Shown here piece by piece: positions 1 through 7,326 of a stretch of DNA of 39,073 nucleotides. How positions within the stretch are numbered: the stretch's first letter is position 1; the number at the start of each line of letters is the position of its first letter. The position numbers were made by a program, and so were the translations under genes. The notes under the pieces were generated by a model that was not told where the DNA came from, did no database searches, and was given only the letters and a program-made list of their open reading frames with translations. Source of the DNA: Sutterella seckii (lineage in GTDB: Bacteria; Pseudomonadota; Gammaproteobacteria; Burkholderiales; Burkholderiaceae_F); contig NZ_WEHX01000012.1 in the NCBI RefSeq assembly GCF_009183815.1, positions 1 through 39,073 on the forward strand. The letters are read 5' to 3'.

Positions 1-21
1 CTTTTCGATTCGAATTTTGTC

Positions 22-96
22 TGGCGTCCCCATCCGGATTCGAACCGGAGTTGACAACGTGAGAGGCTGCCGTCCTAACCGCTAGACGATGGGGAC
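22..96 (-). tRNA. tRNA-Glu (anticodon CUC), copy 2
   Basis: The minus strand folds as a 75-nt cloverleaf with the CCA end encoded. The acceptor arms are GTCCCCA and TGGGGAC with G73. The anticodon loop is CTCTCAC on a GCAGC/GTTGT stem, giving anticodon CUC, which reads GAG. It is identical base for base to the copy at 200-274, and both lie downstream of the glutamyl-tRNA synthetase gene. A terminator separates the two copies, so this one may need its own promoter. Confidence 0.95.
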
Positions 97-153
97 ATCG
101 GCGCGAAGAGGCTCTTTGAGAAATGCCTTCCGCCAAAGTGCTCCGCCTGAAAC

Positions 154-184
154 AAAAAAGCCCTGCCGATAGAGCAGGGTTTCT
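154..184 (-). terminator. Rho-independent terminator between the two tRNA-Glu genes
   Basis: GCCCTGC and GCAGGG form a stem with a 7-nt loop. On the minus strand it is followed by a run of six T and further T-rich sequence. It should end the transcript carrying the upstream tRNA-Glu. Confidence 0.8.
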
Positions 185-199
185 TTTCGCCGTGATGCT

Positions 200-274
200 T
201 GGCGTCCCCATCCGGATTCGAACCGGAGTTGACAACGTGAGAGGCTGCCGTCCTAACCGCTAGACGATGGGGAC
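200..274 (-). tRNA. tRNA-Glu (anticodon CUC), copy 1
   Basis: A 75-nt cloverleaf on the minus strand with encoded CCA, identical to the gene at 22-96. The anticodon loop CTCTCAC gives CUC. It lies about 135 bp downstream of the gltX stop, beyond the gltX terminator. It is therefore linked to its cognate synthetase but probably transcribed separately. Confidence 0.95.
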
Positions 275-343
275 ATCACTGCGGAGAGGTCGAACTATAC
301 AGAAGTCTCTTCACAAAAGCAAGTGCGTCGATCCCAAAAGCTC

Positions 344-384
344 GAAAAAAAGAAAGGGACCATCCTTTCGGACAGTCCCTTTCC
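344..384 (-). terminator. Rho-independent terminator of gltX
   Basis: GAAAGGGAC at 352-360 pairs with GTCCCTTTC at 375-383, and on the minus strand a run of seven T follows. It lies 26 bp beyond the gltX stop codon. Confidence 0.9.
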
Positions 385-409
385 TAAAGAAGTCGGAAAC
401 TGCTTCCTT

Positions 410-1804
410 TTAGGCGAGCGCCTTCGCGATGCGGGCGAGCACCTTTTCGCGGCCGATGAGGCAGAGCGTGCGGTCGATCTGCGGCGTGCGGTCGGCAACG
501 CAGACGCCGACGCGAAGCGGCGTGGCGAGAACCTTCATCGGAATTTCGCGTTCCGTCATGACGGCCTGAATGGCGTGGTAGACGTTTTCAGGGGTGACTT
601 CCTCGAGGGCCTTCAGCTTTTCGCCGAAGAGCGCGAGCGCTTCGCGGCCGCCGTCGGCGAGGGCCGCAGCGAGAGCTTCGGGGTCCGCATCCTTCTCAAC
701 ATAGAAGAAGAGCGCGGCGTCGGCGAGCGCTTCAAGCGTGGCGCTGCGGGTCTTCAGAAGACCGCAGACCTGAACGAGGTCGGGACCATTCTCAATGAGG
801 CCGCCGCGGGCTTCGATGCGGGGCTGAACGAGTTCCGCCAGGCGCGCGTCGTCGGCTTCCTTCATGTACTGGCCGTTCAGCCAATCGAGCTTCTTCCAGT
901 CGATGCGGGCGGAAGCGCGCGAGCAGTCCTTGAGGTCGAAGACCTTGGCGAGCTCCTCGCGGGAGAATTTCTCCATATTGCCGTGGCCCCAGCCCAGGCG
1001 CGCGAGGTAGTTGAAGATCGCTTCGGGGAGGTAGCCCTTCTTTTCGTATTCGAGAACGGACACCGTGCCGTGGCGCTTCGAGAGCTTCTGGCCGTCCTGG
1101 CCGCAGATGAGCGGAAGGTGCGCGAAGACGGGGACCTCAGCACCGAGCGCGCGGTAGATGTTGATCTGGCGAGGGGTGTTGTTGATGTGGTCGGCGCCGC
1201 GGATCACGTGGCTCACCTTCATGTCCCAGTCGTCCACCACAACGGCGAAGTTGTAGGTGGGGATGCCGTTGCGCATGATGATGAGGTCGTCGAGTTCGGA
1301 ATTCTGAACCGTGATGGGGCCGTAGACGGCATCGTCCCAGGTCACCGCGCCCTCGTCGGGGTTGCGGAAGCGGATCACGGGCTTCACGCCTTCGGGAATC
1401 GGGCGGCCCTTGCAGTTTTCAGGACGCCAGCGGCCGTCGTAGCGGGGCTTGAGGCCCTGGGCGCGCTGCGCTTCGCGAAGCTCATCGAGTTCTTCCGGGG
1501 TCGCGTAGCAGTAGTAGGCGCGGCCGTCGGCGAGCATCTGGTCGACCACTTCCTTATAGCGGGCAAGACGGTCCATCTGATAGATGGGGCCCTCGTCGTA
1601 GTCGAGGTTGAGCCACTTCATGCCGTCAAGAATCACCTGTACGGCTTCCTTGGTCGAGCGCACCTGATCGGTATCTTCGATGCGCAGGAGGAACTTGCCG
1701 CCGAAGTGACGGGCGACAGCCCAGCAGTAAATGGCCGTGCGCGCGGTACCGAGGTGCATCATGCCGGTGGGGCTCGGCGCGATGCGGGTGCGAATTTCTT
1801 TCAT
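410..1804 (-). CDS. gltX: Glutamyl-tRNA synthetase (class I)
   Basis: This cytoplasmic enzyme charges tRNA-Glu with glutamate using ATP. The 464-aa product has the usual GltX length. The first class I signature is HLGT at residues 17-20, and the second is KLSKRHG starting at residue 240. The N-terminal block TRIAPSPTG is the family's glutamate and ATP binding region. The C-terminal third is the helical anticodon-binding part. The ATG start places TRIAPSPTG at residues 6-14, as in homologues. Downstream on the same strand are a strong terminator and two tRNA-Glu genes, so enzyme and substrate are co-located. A 121-bp gap separates it from the DUF401 gene upstream. It could be non-discriminating (also charging tRNA-Gln), but nothing read here decides that. 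Confidence 0.97.
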   Translation of the reverse strand: MKEIRTRIAPSPTGMMHLGTARTAIYCWAVARHFGGKFLLRIEDTDQVRSTKEAVQVILDGMKWLNLDYDEGPIYQMDRLARYKEVVDQMLADGRAYYCYATPEELDELREAQRAQGLKPRYDGRWRPENCKGRPIPEGVKPVIRFRNPDEGAVTWDDAVYGPITVQNSELDDLIIMRNGIPTYNFAVVVDDWDMKVSHVIRGADHINNTPRQINIYRALGAEVPVFAHLPLICGQDGQKLSKRHGTVSVLEYEKKGYLPEAIFNYLARLGWGHGNMEKFSREELAKVFDLKDCSRASARIDWKKLDWLNGQYMKEADDARLAELVQPRIEARGGLIENGPDLVQVCGLLKTRSATLEALADAALFFYVEKDADPEALAAALADGGREALALFGEKLKALEEVTPENVYHAIQAVMTEREIPMKVLATPLRVGVCVADRTPQIDRTLCLIGREKVLARIAKALA

Positions 1805-1925
1805 GTCGAAAAGCTCCGGAAAAACTCGTTCGCGTTCCGCAGGCGGCGTGGATTAAGTAAGGCCGCCCGGGAAGCGGAAAAGAAGAATTGGATATTTTAG
1901 AACGCTCAATCTTAAGCGTTTGTGC

Positions 1926-3149
1926 TTAGGCCCATGTGAAGTAGGTCCAGGCGGAGAAGATGACGGCAAGGATCGCTTCGCAGATGAAGATCTGCTTGAA
2001 GGACTGGAAGAAGTCGGCCTTGAAGTAGTCCACCGAAATCGTGAAGCAGAGATGCACGGGAGTGAGCATCTGGCCGATGCAGCCGAAAACCATCGCCATG
2101 CCGGCGTAGGTGAGGCTTCCCGGGGCAATCGCCGCGCAAATGGGCATCGCCATCGCGATGTAGCCCTGGGACATGCCGGTGAGAAGGCCGACCAGGACGG
2201 AGAGCATCGCGAAGATCACGGGAGTCGGAAGCGGGAGCGCCTTCAAGGCCGCGAGCGTTTCGTCAAGGACTCCGGTGCCGGAAAGAAGCGAAATGAAGTA
2301 GAGAATCATCACGACGTTGAGAAGGAGCTTCCTGTCGAAGGCCTCGAGGAAGATGTCCTTGATGGGCACGGGGCGCTTCAGGAAATAGAAGGTCGGGATG
2401 AGCGCGAGCACGGAGATGCCCATCGCGATGCCGGCGGGCATGTTGAAGATGAGCATGAGGAGAATGTTGAGAACGACCGGGGAGATCGCAAGGGCGACGT
2501 TCCCGAAGTCCGCAAGGCGCGAAGCCCCTGTCGAGACCTCTTTTTTGACGTGATCCTCGCCCTTCAGCGGCGCGAGAAGCACGAACCAGCCCACGATGAA
2601 GGTGGCTGCGGCAAACCAGATGAGATGCAGCACGAGGTCGGAGAGGTGAATGCCGGCAATCGCGCAGGCAAGGAGCATTCCGGGAACCGTCGGGCTTGAG
2701 GTCTCAAAGATGTGGCGGAAGTAGTAGTTGATGGAGGCTTTCCGAGCCGGAGAAATATTCATCCCTTCGCTTGCCGCCTGAACGATCGGGGCGGAAAAGC
2801 GGGCGCCCCCGAGCGACGGGAGAAGCCCCAGAAACGCTGGCATGACGGCGAGCGTGATGCGCGAGGAAGAGAAGAGCCGGTTCAAGGCCTCGACCATGCC
2901 TTTCAGCGTTCCGGATTTTCTCAGCTGCACCTCCAGGCACATGACGAAGTAGAGCGCGAAGATGAGGTCGTAGGTTCTCGGAAGCGTCGCCGTCTCCACG
3001 GCGCTCGACCAGAGCGTTGCGAGCGACCGGTCGTTCAGAATCCACATGACGGCGCCCGCCGCGAGAATGGCGAGGCCGATCATCACGCGAAAGCGCAGAA
3101 GCACTGCGATCGCGAGAATAGCCAGGAAGAGAATGAGGAAAATATTCAT
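1926..3149 (-). CDS. DUF401-family integral membrane protein, putative transporter
   Basis: A 407-aa, strongly hydrophobic protein with about ten membrane segments. It starts with a long hydrophobic stretch at residues 1-40 and contains a polar loop with LLPSLGGARFSAPIV near residues 108-122. That Gly-rich motif and the overall pattern resemble the DUF401 family, membrane proteins of unknown substrate distantly like anion/dicarboxylate permeases. The assignment is from memory of the family, not a search. A hydrophilic loop around residues 200-215 (GEDHVKKEVS) splits two halves, each ending in similar repeats, which suggests an inverted-repeat transporter fold. The AEC permease gene lies 80 bp upstream on the same strand. 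No substrate can be assigned. Confidence 0.65.
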   Translation of the reverse strand: MNIFLILFLAILAIAVLLRFRVMIGLAILAAGAVMWILNDRSLATLWSSAVETATLPRTYDLIFALYFVMCLEVQLRKSGTLKGMVEALNRLFSSSRITLAVMPAFLGLLPSLGGARFSAPIVQAASEGMNISPARKASINYYFRHIFETSSPTVPGMLLACAIAGIHLSDLVLHLIWFAAATFIVGWFVLLAPLKGEDHVKKEVSTGASRLADFGNVALAISPVVLNILLMLIFNMPAGIAMGISVLALIPTFYFLKRPVPIKDIFLEAFDRKLLLNVVMILYFISLLSGTGVLDETLAALKALPLPTPVIFAMLSVLVGLLTGMSQGYIAMAMPICAAIAPGSLTYAGMAMVFGCIGQMLTPVHLCFTISVDYFKADFFQSFKQIFICEAILAVIFSAWTYFTWA

Positions 3150-3229
3150 TTTTTTGAAATTTCCGAGAGAATTCCGTATCGGAACTTTCTATTTTAGGAG
3201 CGTCGGGGAGGTTCGGAATTTGAGAAAAG

Positions 3230-4144
3230 TCAACCCGTAAACGCGGCGAGCATGGCGCACATGATGGCCACCGATACCAGGACGGAAACGGAATTGATGT
3301 TGGCGGCGGCCTCCCAGTCGAGATTCGCCTTCATCGTGAAGATGACGCCCATGACGGGAAGCGGCGACATCATCGTGACGGCGATTGCCTGGCGCACTTC
3401 AAGGGGAAAGGGCAGCAGGAAGTAGAGGCCGACGGCGATGATCGCGTTGACGACGTAGCGCACGCACATCATTTTGAAAAGCTCGCCGAACTTTTCCCAG
3501 TTGATCGCGAGGTTGATCGAGAGCCCGATGAGGAGCATCGAGAGAAACGTATTCGCGCCGCCCACGATCTTGCAGAACTGCAGAATGGGACCGGGCACCC
3601 TGATCTCCAGGAAGGAAAGCGTGATGAGAATGAGGTACGTCCAGATGGGGGCGGCGTGCGCGAGCGTGCGGAAGACGTTCATGAGGGCTTTCAAGGCGCC
3701 GCCGTTGCCGCGGAATGCAAAGGCGTAGGTGCCGCCCGTGCACATGATGGCGTTTCCGATATCGAAGAGGCAGACGACGAGAAAGCCGAGCGGCGAAACC
3801 AGTCCCATCGTGAAGGGCATGGCGAAGGTCCCCACGTTGAAGCTCGACATGTTGAGCATGGCGAAGGGAACGGCCTTATCCCGGTCGGGACGCCGGTGCG
3901 TCATGAGCCAGGCAATGCCGATCATGATCCAGGTCGCCGTAATCGGAATGAGGATGGTAGCGAGAAGTTCGACCGGAAGAGTGACGCCGTTCAGGAACGT
4001 GATGATCGCGCAGGGAAGCGTGATGTTGAGAACGAGGAATCCCACGGGCTTCGCGAGATCTCTTGGAACAAGTCCCTGCGCGCGGATGAAGATGCCGATG
4101 AGGATGACGGCGACGTAGCCGAGGACGGTAATGAGAGCGGTCAT
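3230..4144 (-). CDS. AEC (auxin efflux carrier) family permease
   Basis: A 304-aa membrane protein with about ten hydrophobic segments and the family's two-half layout. The features pointing to AEC are the N-terminal VLGYVAVILIGIFIRAQG, the LVLNITLPCAII segment (residues about 37-48) with its helix-breaking Pro, and the C-terminal SPLPVMGVIFTMKANLD region. Bacterial members move small organic acids such as malate or malonate; the substrate here cannot be told. The start codon overlaps the queH stop by 4 bases (ATGA), which implies translational coupling to queH. The DUF401 gene follows after 80 bp, so two different putative transporters sit in one transcriptional unit. Confidence 0.85.
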   Translation of the reverse strand: MTALITVLGYVAVILIGIFIRAQGLVPRDLAKPVGFLVLNITLPCAIITFLNGVTLPVELLATILIPITATWIMIGIAWLMTHRRPDRDKAVPFAMLNMSSFNVGTFAMPFTMGLVSPLGFLVVCLFDIGNAIMCTGGTYAFAFRGNGGALKALMNVFRTLAHAAPIWTYLILITLSFLEIRVPGPILQFCKIVGGANTFLSMLLIGLSINLAINWEKFGELFKMMCVRYVVNAIIAVGLYFLLPFPLEVRQAIAVTMMSPLPVMGVIFTMKANLDWEAAANINSVSVLVSVAIMCAMLAAFTG

Positions 4145-4785
4145 GAGAGCTTCTCCTCTTTCTTCGCTTCCCTCGTTCCGGCACCGAGCTTCAGAACGAA
4201 TTCGCGCGCATAGACCGGGATCTCCTCAATCGGGCGCAGGGCAAGGTGCCCCATCGAAAATTCGCAGCCGCACCAGAGCTGGTTGTAAAAGCCCTCTTCC
4301 TTGAGAAGCTCGCCCCGGCGCTGCTGCAGACCGCCTTTGCGCCAGTTCATGTCCCAGTAGGCCGTCCCGGGCGTGAGGCGCGCGGCTTCTTCGGCCGCCT
4401 CGCGGATCTGTTCGAGCCGCTTCCAGCGGCTACCGGCCAGCGTCGTCGTAAAGGATTCAATGCCGAGGCGCTTCGCGGTCCGGGCGGTGGCGAGCATGCG
4501 CACGCCGAAGCAGACGCGGCAGCGCGCGCCGCGCTCGGGTTCATTCTCAAGCCCCTTCACTGCCTCGCGCCAGAGCGCGTGGTCGTAGTCGCCGTCGACG
4601 AAGGGGACGCCGAGCTTTGCCGCATAGCGCTGGCATTCGTTCTTCCTCACGAGGTATTCCTCCTGGGGAAAGATGTTCGGATTGAAGTAGAAAATGGTTG
4701 GGGCGTAGTCGTGCTGAAGGAGCCATTCAAGGATGGCGCTCGAGCAGGGCGCGCAGCAGCTGTGAAGCAGTACAGGCCGTGGCAT
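4141..4785 (-). CDS. queH: Epoxyqueuosine reductase QueH
   Basis: QueH reduces epoxyqueuosine to queuosine in the wobble base of tRNA-His/Asp/Asn/Tyr. It replaces the unrelated cobalamin enzyme QueG in many bacteria. The metal-binding Cys signature is clear: CCAPCS at residues 10-15, a CRVC pair in the middle, and WCGCEF near the C-terminus. I chose the ATG at 4785 (214 aa) because it puts CCAPC about ten residues from the N-terminus, as in homologues. An in-frame TTG at 4830, preceded by GAGGAG only three bases away, would add 15 residues of poor family fit (LKFCSKKSCNRDLL). The gene lies 85 bp after imuB and overlaps the next transporter gene by 4 bases. Confidence 0.92.
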   Translation of the reverse strand: MPRPVLLHSCCAPCSSAILEWLLQHDYAPTIFYFNPNIFPQEEYLVRKNECQRYAAKLGVPFVDGDYDHALWREAVKGLENEPERGARCRVCFGVRMLATARTAKRLGIESFTTTLAGSRWKRLEQIREAAEEAARLTPGTAYWDMNWRKGGLQQRRGELLKEEGFYNQLWCGCEFSMGHLALRPIEEIPVYAREFVLKLGAGTREAKKEEKLS

Positions 4786-4869
4786 GAGGAGGTCTCGGTT
4801 GCAGGATTTTTTAGAGCAAAATTTTAGCAACCGCTCCTCTTCGGAATGACGTATCCGGTCAATGGAAAA

Positions 4870-6099
4870 TCAAGCAAACCGCCCCTGAAGGAACCATCTT
4901 CCGGACGCATCCTCGCGGTAGAGCCAGAGCCGTTCGCCGCGAACGCTCCGGGCGCTGTAGTAGGTTCTTCCGTTTATCGCGCGGTCTTCGGCTTCGAGCT
5001 CGAGCGGCCCTTCAAGGACCGGCTGAAGCCCGCTGCCGAGCGGGAGCTCGCGCGGTTCCGCAAAGACTTCCGTCGGGAAGGGAAGTCCGCCCGCCTCGCT
5101 TCTGACCGGCGGGCGCTGGTGCGCCCGAGGGCGAAGCGTCTCGGCGGGCACGTGCCTCTGAAGCGTTTCAGGGAGCATCCTTCCCGTCCGCTCGAGCTGA
5201 AAGACGCGCCTTGAGCCGAAGCGCTCCTCGAGCTGCCTGACGAGGGAAGACGCCTCTCGGATACGCTTTTCGCCGCGCACCTTTAGCGAAAGACTCCCGA
5301 GCAGCGTCGCGGAAGCAGCTTCGAGCAAAAAGTGCGCGAGTTCCCGGGTTCGCTTTTCTGCGTCTTCCTCTTCGAAGGTGAAGACGCGCGAGTGCTCCCA
5401 AAAACGCCTGACCGGGCGGCCCGCTTCATCGCGAAGAGACGTCTCGAGCGTGAGCTGATTGAATGCTTCAGCAGCCGCCCACGAAGCGATGGCGGCAGCC
5501 ATGCGCTCAGCCTGAAGGGGCTTTGCGTCGGGGTCGAGCGTTGCCCGGAGCGCCAGGGCTTCATTCATTTCCGGAAGATTCCGGACGCTCGCGCCGAATG
5601 CGCGGGCGTGCTTCACGAGACCTTCGGCATTGAAGGCTTCCGCTTCGTCTTCTGCCGAGCGCACTGCTTTCTGAAGCGCCTCCATCAGGGTGGAGGCGGA
5701 TGCAGCAAAATTGTCGAAACCGAGCGCCTCAAAGCGCGCATGCGCTCTTTCGCCTTCCTCGCATCCGCAGAGAAGAAGGAGCGCCGCCGCGCCGGATCCG
5801 GGAGAACGGATGAGCCGGGCTTCCCTTGAATAGCGCTGCGCAAGAAGAAGCATCAGTGTCGTGAGTTCAGCGGCGGCGGTTGCTCTCGCATGTTCAAGGC
5901 TGAGACCGGGAAGACGCAGCAGGGCTTCTTTCTCCGTCATTCCCCGGCGGATCCCGTGCGCGTCGGCAGCGGCGTTCCTTGCTTCGATGCGGCCTTCGAC
6001 CGCGAGCGCGGCGGGATCAGAAGACCGGGCTGAGTGGCGCTTCGGGTTGAGCGCCAGAAGAAGCTGCGGGAAAAAGAGAATCGTGAAATCCGGAGACAT
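4870..6099 (-). CDS. imuB: ImuB, Y-family polymerase-like mutasome protein
   Basis: ImuB is a catalytically dead Y-family polymerase homologue. With ImuA and the error-prone polymerase DnaE2 (ImuC) it carries out damage-induced mutagenesis. The 409-aa protein has the Y-family fold signature in degenerate form (GIRRGMTEKEALLRLPGL near residues 49-66). It also has the typical ImuB C-terminal block YYSARSVRGERLWLYRE followed by RWFLQGRFA. The catalytic carboxylates of true Y polymerases are not visible in the N-terminal region. It is somewhat shorter than many ImuB proteins (often about 450-500 aa). It is in the same reading frame as imuA, separated by the imuA TGA and nine codons. No dnaE2 follows; queH does. 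I found no convincing clamp-binding QxxLF-type motif in it. Confidence 0.88.
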   Translation of the reverse strand: MSPDFTILFFPQLLLALNPKRHSARSSDPAALAVEGRIEARNAAADAHGIRRGMTEKEALLRLPGLSLEHARATAAAELTTLMLLLAQRYSREARLIRSPGSGAAALLLLCGCEEGERAHARFEALGFDNFAASASTLMEALQKAVRSAEDEAEAFNAEGLVKHARAFGASVRNLPEMNEALALRATLDPDAKPLQAERMAAAIASWAAAEAFNQLTLETSLRDEAGRPVRRFWEHSRVFTFEEEDAEKRTRELAHFLLEAASATLLGSLSLKVRGEKRIREASSLVRQLEERFGSRRVFQLERTGRMLPETLQRHVPAETLRPRAHQRPPVRSEAGGLPFPTEVFAEPRELPLGSGLQPVLEGPLELEAEDRAINGRTYYSARSVRGERLWLYREDASGRWFLQGRFA

Positions 6100-6126
6100 G
6101 AGATCGGGCTCGAAAAGATTTGGGGA

Positions 6127-6873
6127 TCAGAACGCAGGGAGCGCTTCCGGGAAAAGACTCGGCTGGCAGGGGCGGGAGGTTCTTTCGTCTTTGGAAGGCT
6201 GACGATCCGGGGCATTCGCCGGCCGCTGACCGAGGGCGAGCTTCGACGGCTCGAGAAGAATTTCTTTTGCAGTATTGAGAAAAGCGTTCATCCGGGTGGC
6301 CCGGATGCGGATTGACTCAGCGCCCTCAGGCAGGAAGAGGAGCCTGAGGACCCCTTCGGGCGCGAGGCAGGCGAGTGCGGCCGGGCGGATTGCAAAAAGC
6401 GCGGCGCCGTGCGTTTGGGCGGCAAGCTGAAGCCGGCGCATGCGGATGCGGTCCTGCTTCGGCGAGAGCGCAGGGAGCCAGGCGACGACGGCCTCGGCTT
6501 CGCCGCTTGAGAGCGCGAGCTCGGCCGCGTCGAAAGCCTCCTCTGCCGTGGGCGGCACCACAAAGAGTTCCCGGGAAATATCGATTCCGAACGCTTCGAA
6601 GGCCGGGAGGAACGGCTCAAAGCCGCGCTCTGGGAGCACCCAGACGGCGGAAGCCGCATGAGAAACCGCTCCGAGAAGCATCCTGACTTCTCCGCGGCGG
6701 GATGCCGGCGCGAGGATCTCAGTAAGCCCCGCTTTTGGGAATCCTCCGTCGAGAAGGTCGTCGATCTCACGGATCCCGCAGGCAAGGCGGTTTCCGGCTT
6801 CAGCGGTTTGGGAAGCGGAGAAGATGGCCCGGCCTTTTGCGGCGAAAGCGCTCAAACGAATGCTGACTGACAT
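6127..6873 (-). CDS. imuA: ImuA, RecA/SulA-like translesion synthesis accessory protein
   Basis: ImuA is the RecA-like partner of ImuB and DnaE2 in SOS mutagenesis; alphaproteobacterial ImuA is distinct but analogous. The 248-aa protein starts with a short basic stretch. It then has IREIDDLLDGGFPKAGLTEI around residues 36-55, the position of the RecA fold's first strand and the ImuA-type GFP loop. No intact Walker A (GxxxxGKT) is present, as usual for this group. The last 12 residues, QPSLFPEALPAF, include a QxxLF segment resembling a beta-clamp-binding motif. The start is supported by a consensus AAAGGAGG Shine-Dalgarno 6-7 bases upstream of the ATG. A 35-bp palindrome sits 66 bp upstream. 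No CTGT-N8-ACAG LexA box was seen. Confidence 0.87.
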   Translation of the reverse strand: MSVSIRLSAFAAKGRAIFSASQTAEAGNRLACGIREIDDLLDGGFPKAGLTEILAPASRRGEVRMLLGAVSHAASAVWVLPERGFEPFLPAFEAFGIDISRELFVVPPTAEEAFDAAELALSSGEAEAVVAWLPALSPKQDRIRMRRLQLAAQTHGAALFAIRPAALACLAPEGVLRLLFLPEGAESIRIRATRMNAFLNTAKEILLEPSKLALGQRPANAPDRQPSKDERTSRPCQPSLFPEALPAF

Positions 6874-6938
6874 GAGGAACCTCCTTTCGAGGAGAAAAGT
6901 GCGTCTCTATGTCAAAGGAGTGTACGAGAAAGAATTTT

Positions 6939-6973
6939 TCAGGATCATCGTTGATCTTCAACGATGATCCTGA
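6939..6973. promoter_or_regulatory. 35-bp near-perfect palindrome (16-3-16) upstream of imuA
   Basis: The left arm TCAGGATCATCGTTGA (6939-6954) is the exact reverse complement of the right arm TCAACGATGATCCTGA (6958-6973), with TCT between. No T-run follows on either strand, so it is not a normal intrinsic terminator. It lies 66 bp before the imuA start, where an operator would be expected. A regulator-binding site is the best guess; a small mobile or recombination site is the alternative. Confidence 0.6.
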
Positions 6974-7326
6974 TTCTGGATATTTTGAAATTTATTCATA
7001 TAAAACAATTAAATAAATGAATGATCCTCACTGCATTCATAACGGAGAAGAAAAGTGCCCGGAGCAGAATGGAGAGTGGGGTCTCTTTGTAATGCGCTCT
7101 TGGAGTAGCCTCTTTCCTCTACTCTTCTTTCAGAGTGATCTTTTCCGTGCTTCCGGCAGGGCCTGCCTGCACTCCCGCAAAGGCTCAAAGGCGCGCTTCC
7201 CTTTCAGCCGGATTGAGTCTTCCTTGACCTGAATCAATAGCGGAAAAACGCGGCGCGCCTTTTGCGCGCAAGCGCACCCGAACGCGATAACCTTTCCCGC
7301 TTGAAATCTACTTTTAAAGGAATGCC
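6974..7326. other. Non-coding spacer between imuA and yggS
   Basis: About 350 bases before yggS hold no convincing gene. The left part (6985-7020) is markedly AT-rich and unlike its surroundings. The only open frame (7017-7232, 71 codons) has no recognisable product and no ribosome binding site, so I leave it unannotated. The right end has a small hairpin (GCGCG/CGCGC near 7254-7269) and a candidate yggS promoter. Confidence 0.5.
7262..7291 (+). promoter_or_regulatory. Candidate sigma-70 promoter of yggS-proC-yqaA
   Basis: TTGCGC at 7262-7267 and GATAAC at 7286-7291 are spaced by 18 bp. Both boxes are imperfect. The predicted start lies about 30 bp before the yggS ATG. Confidence 0.35.

Noticed and set aside
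6939-6973. The imuA palindrome as an intrinsic terminator
   Set aside because: Neither strand has a T-run after the stem; the only T-run on the plus strand comes before it.
6939-6973. The imuA palindrome as a dif/XerCD site
   Set aside because: XerCD sites have two 11-bp half-sites around a 6-bp centre and imperfect symmetry; 16-bp perfect arms with a 3-bp centre do not fit.
7017-7232. A 71-codon frame before yggS
   Set aside because: No ribosome binding site, no recognisable motif and a composition that changes from AT-rich to GC-rich midway; likely non-coding.
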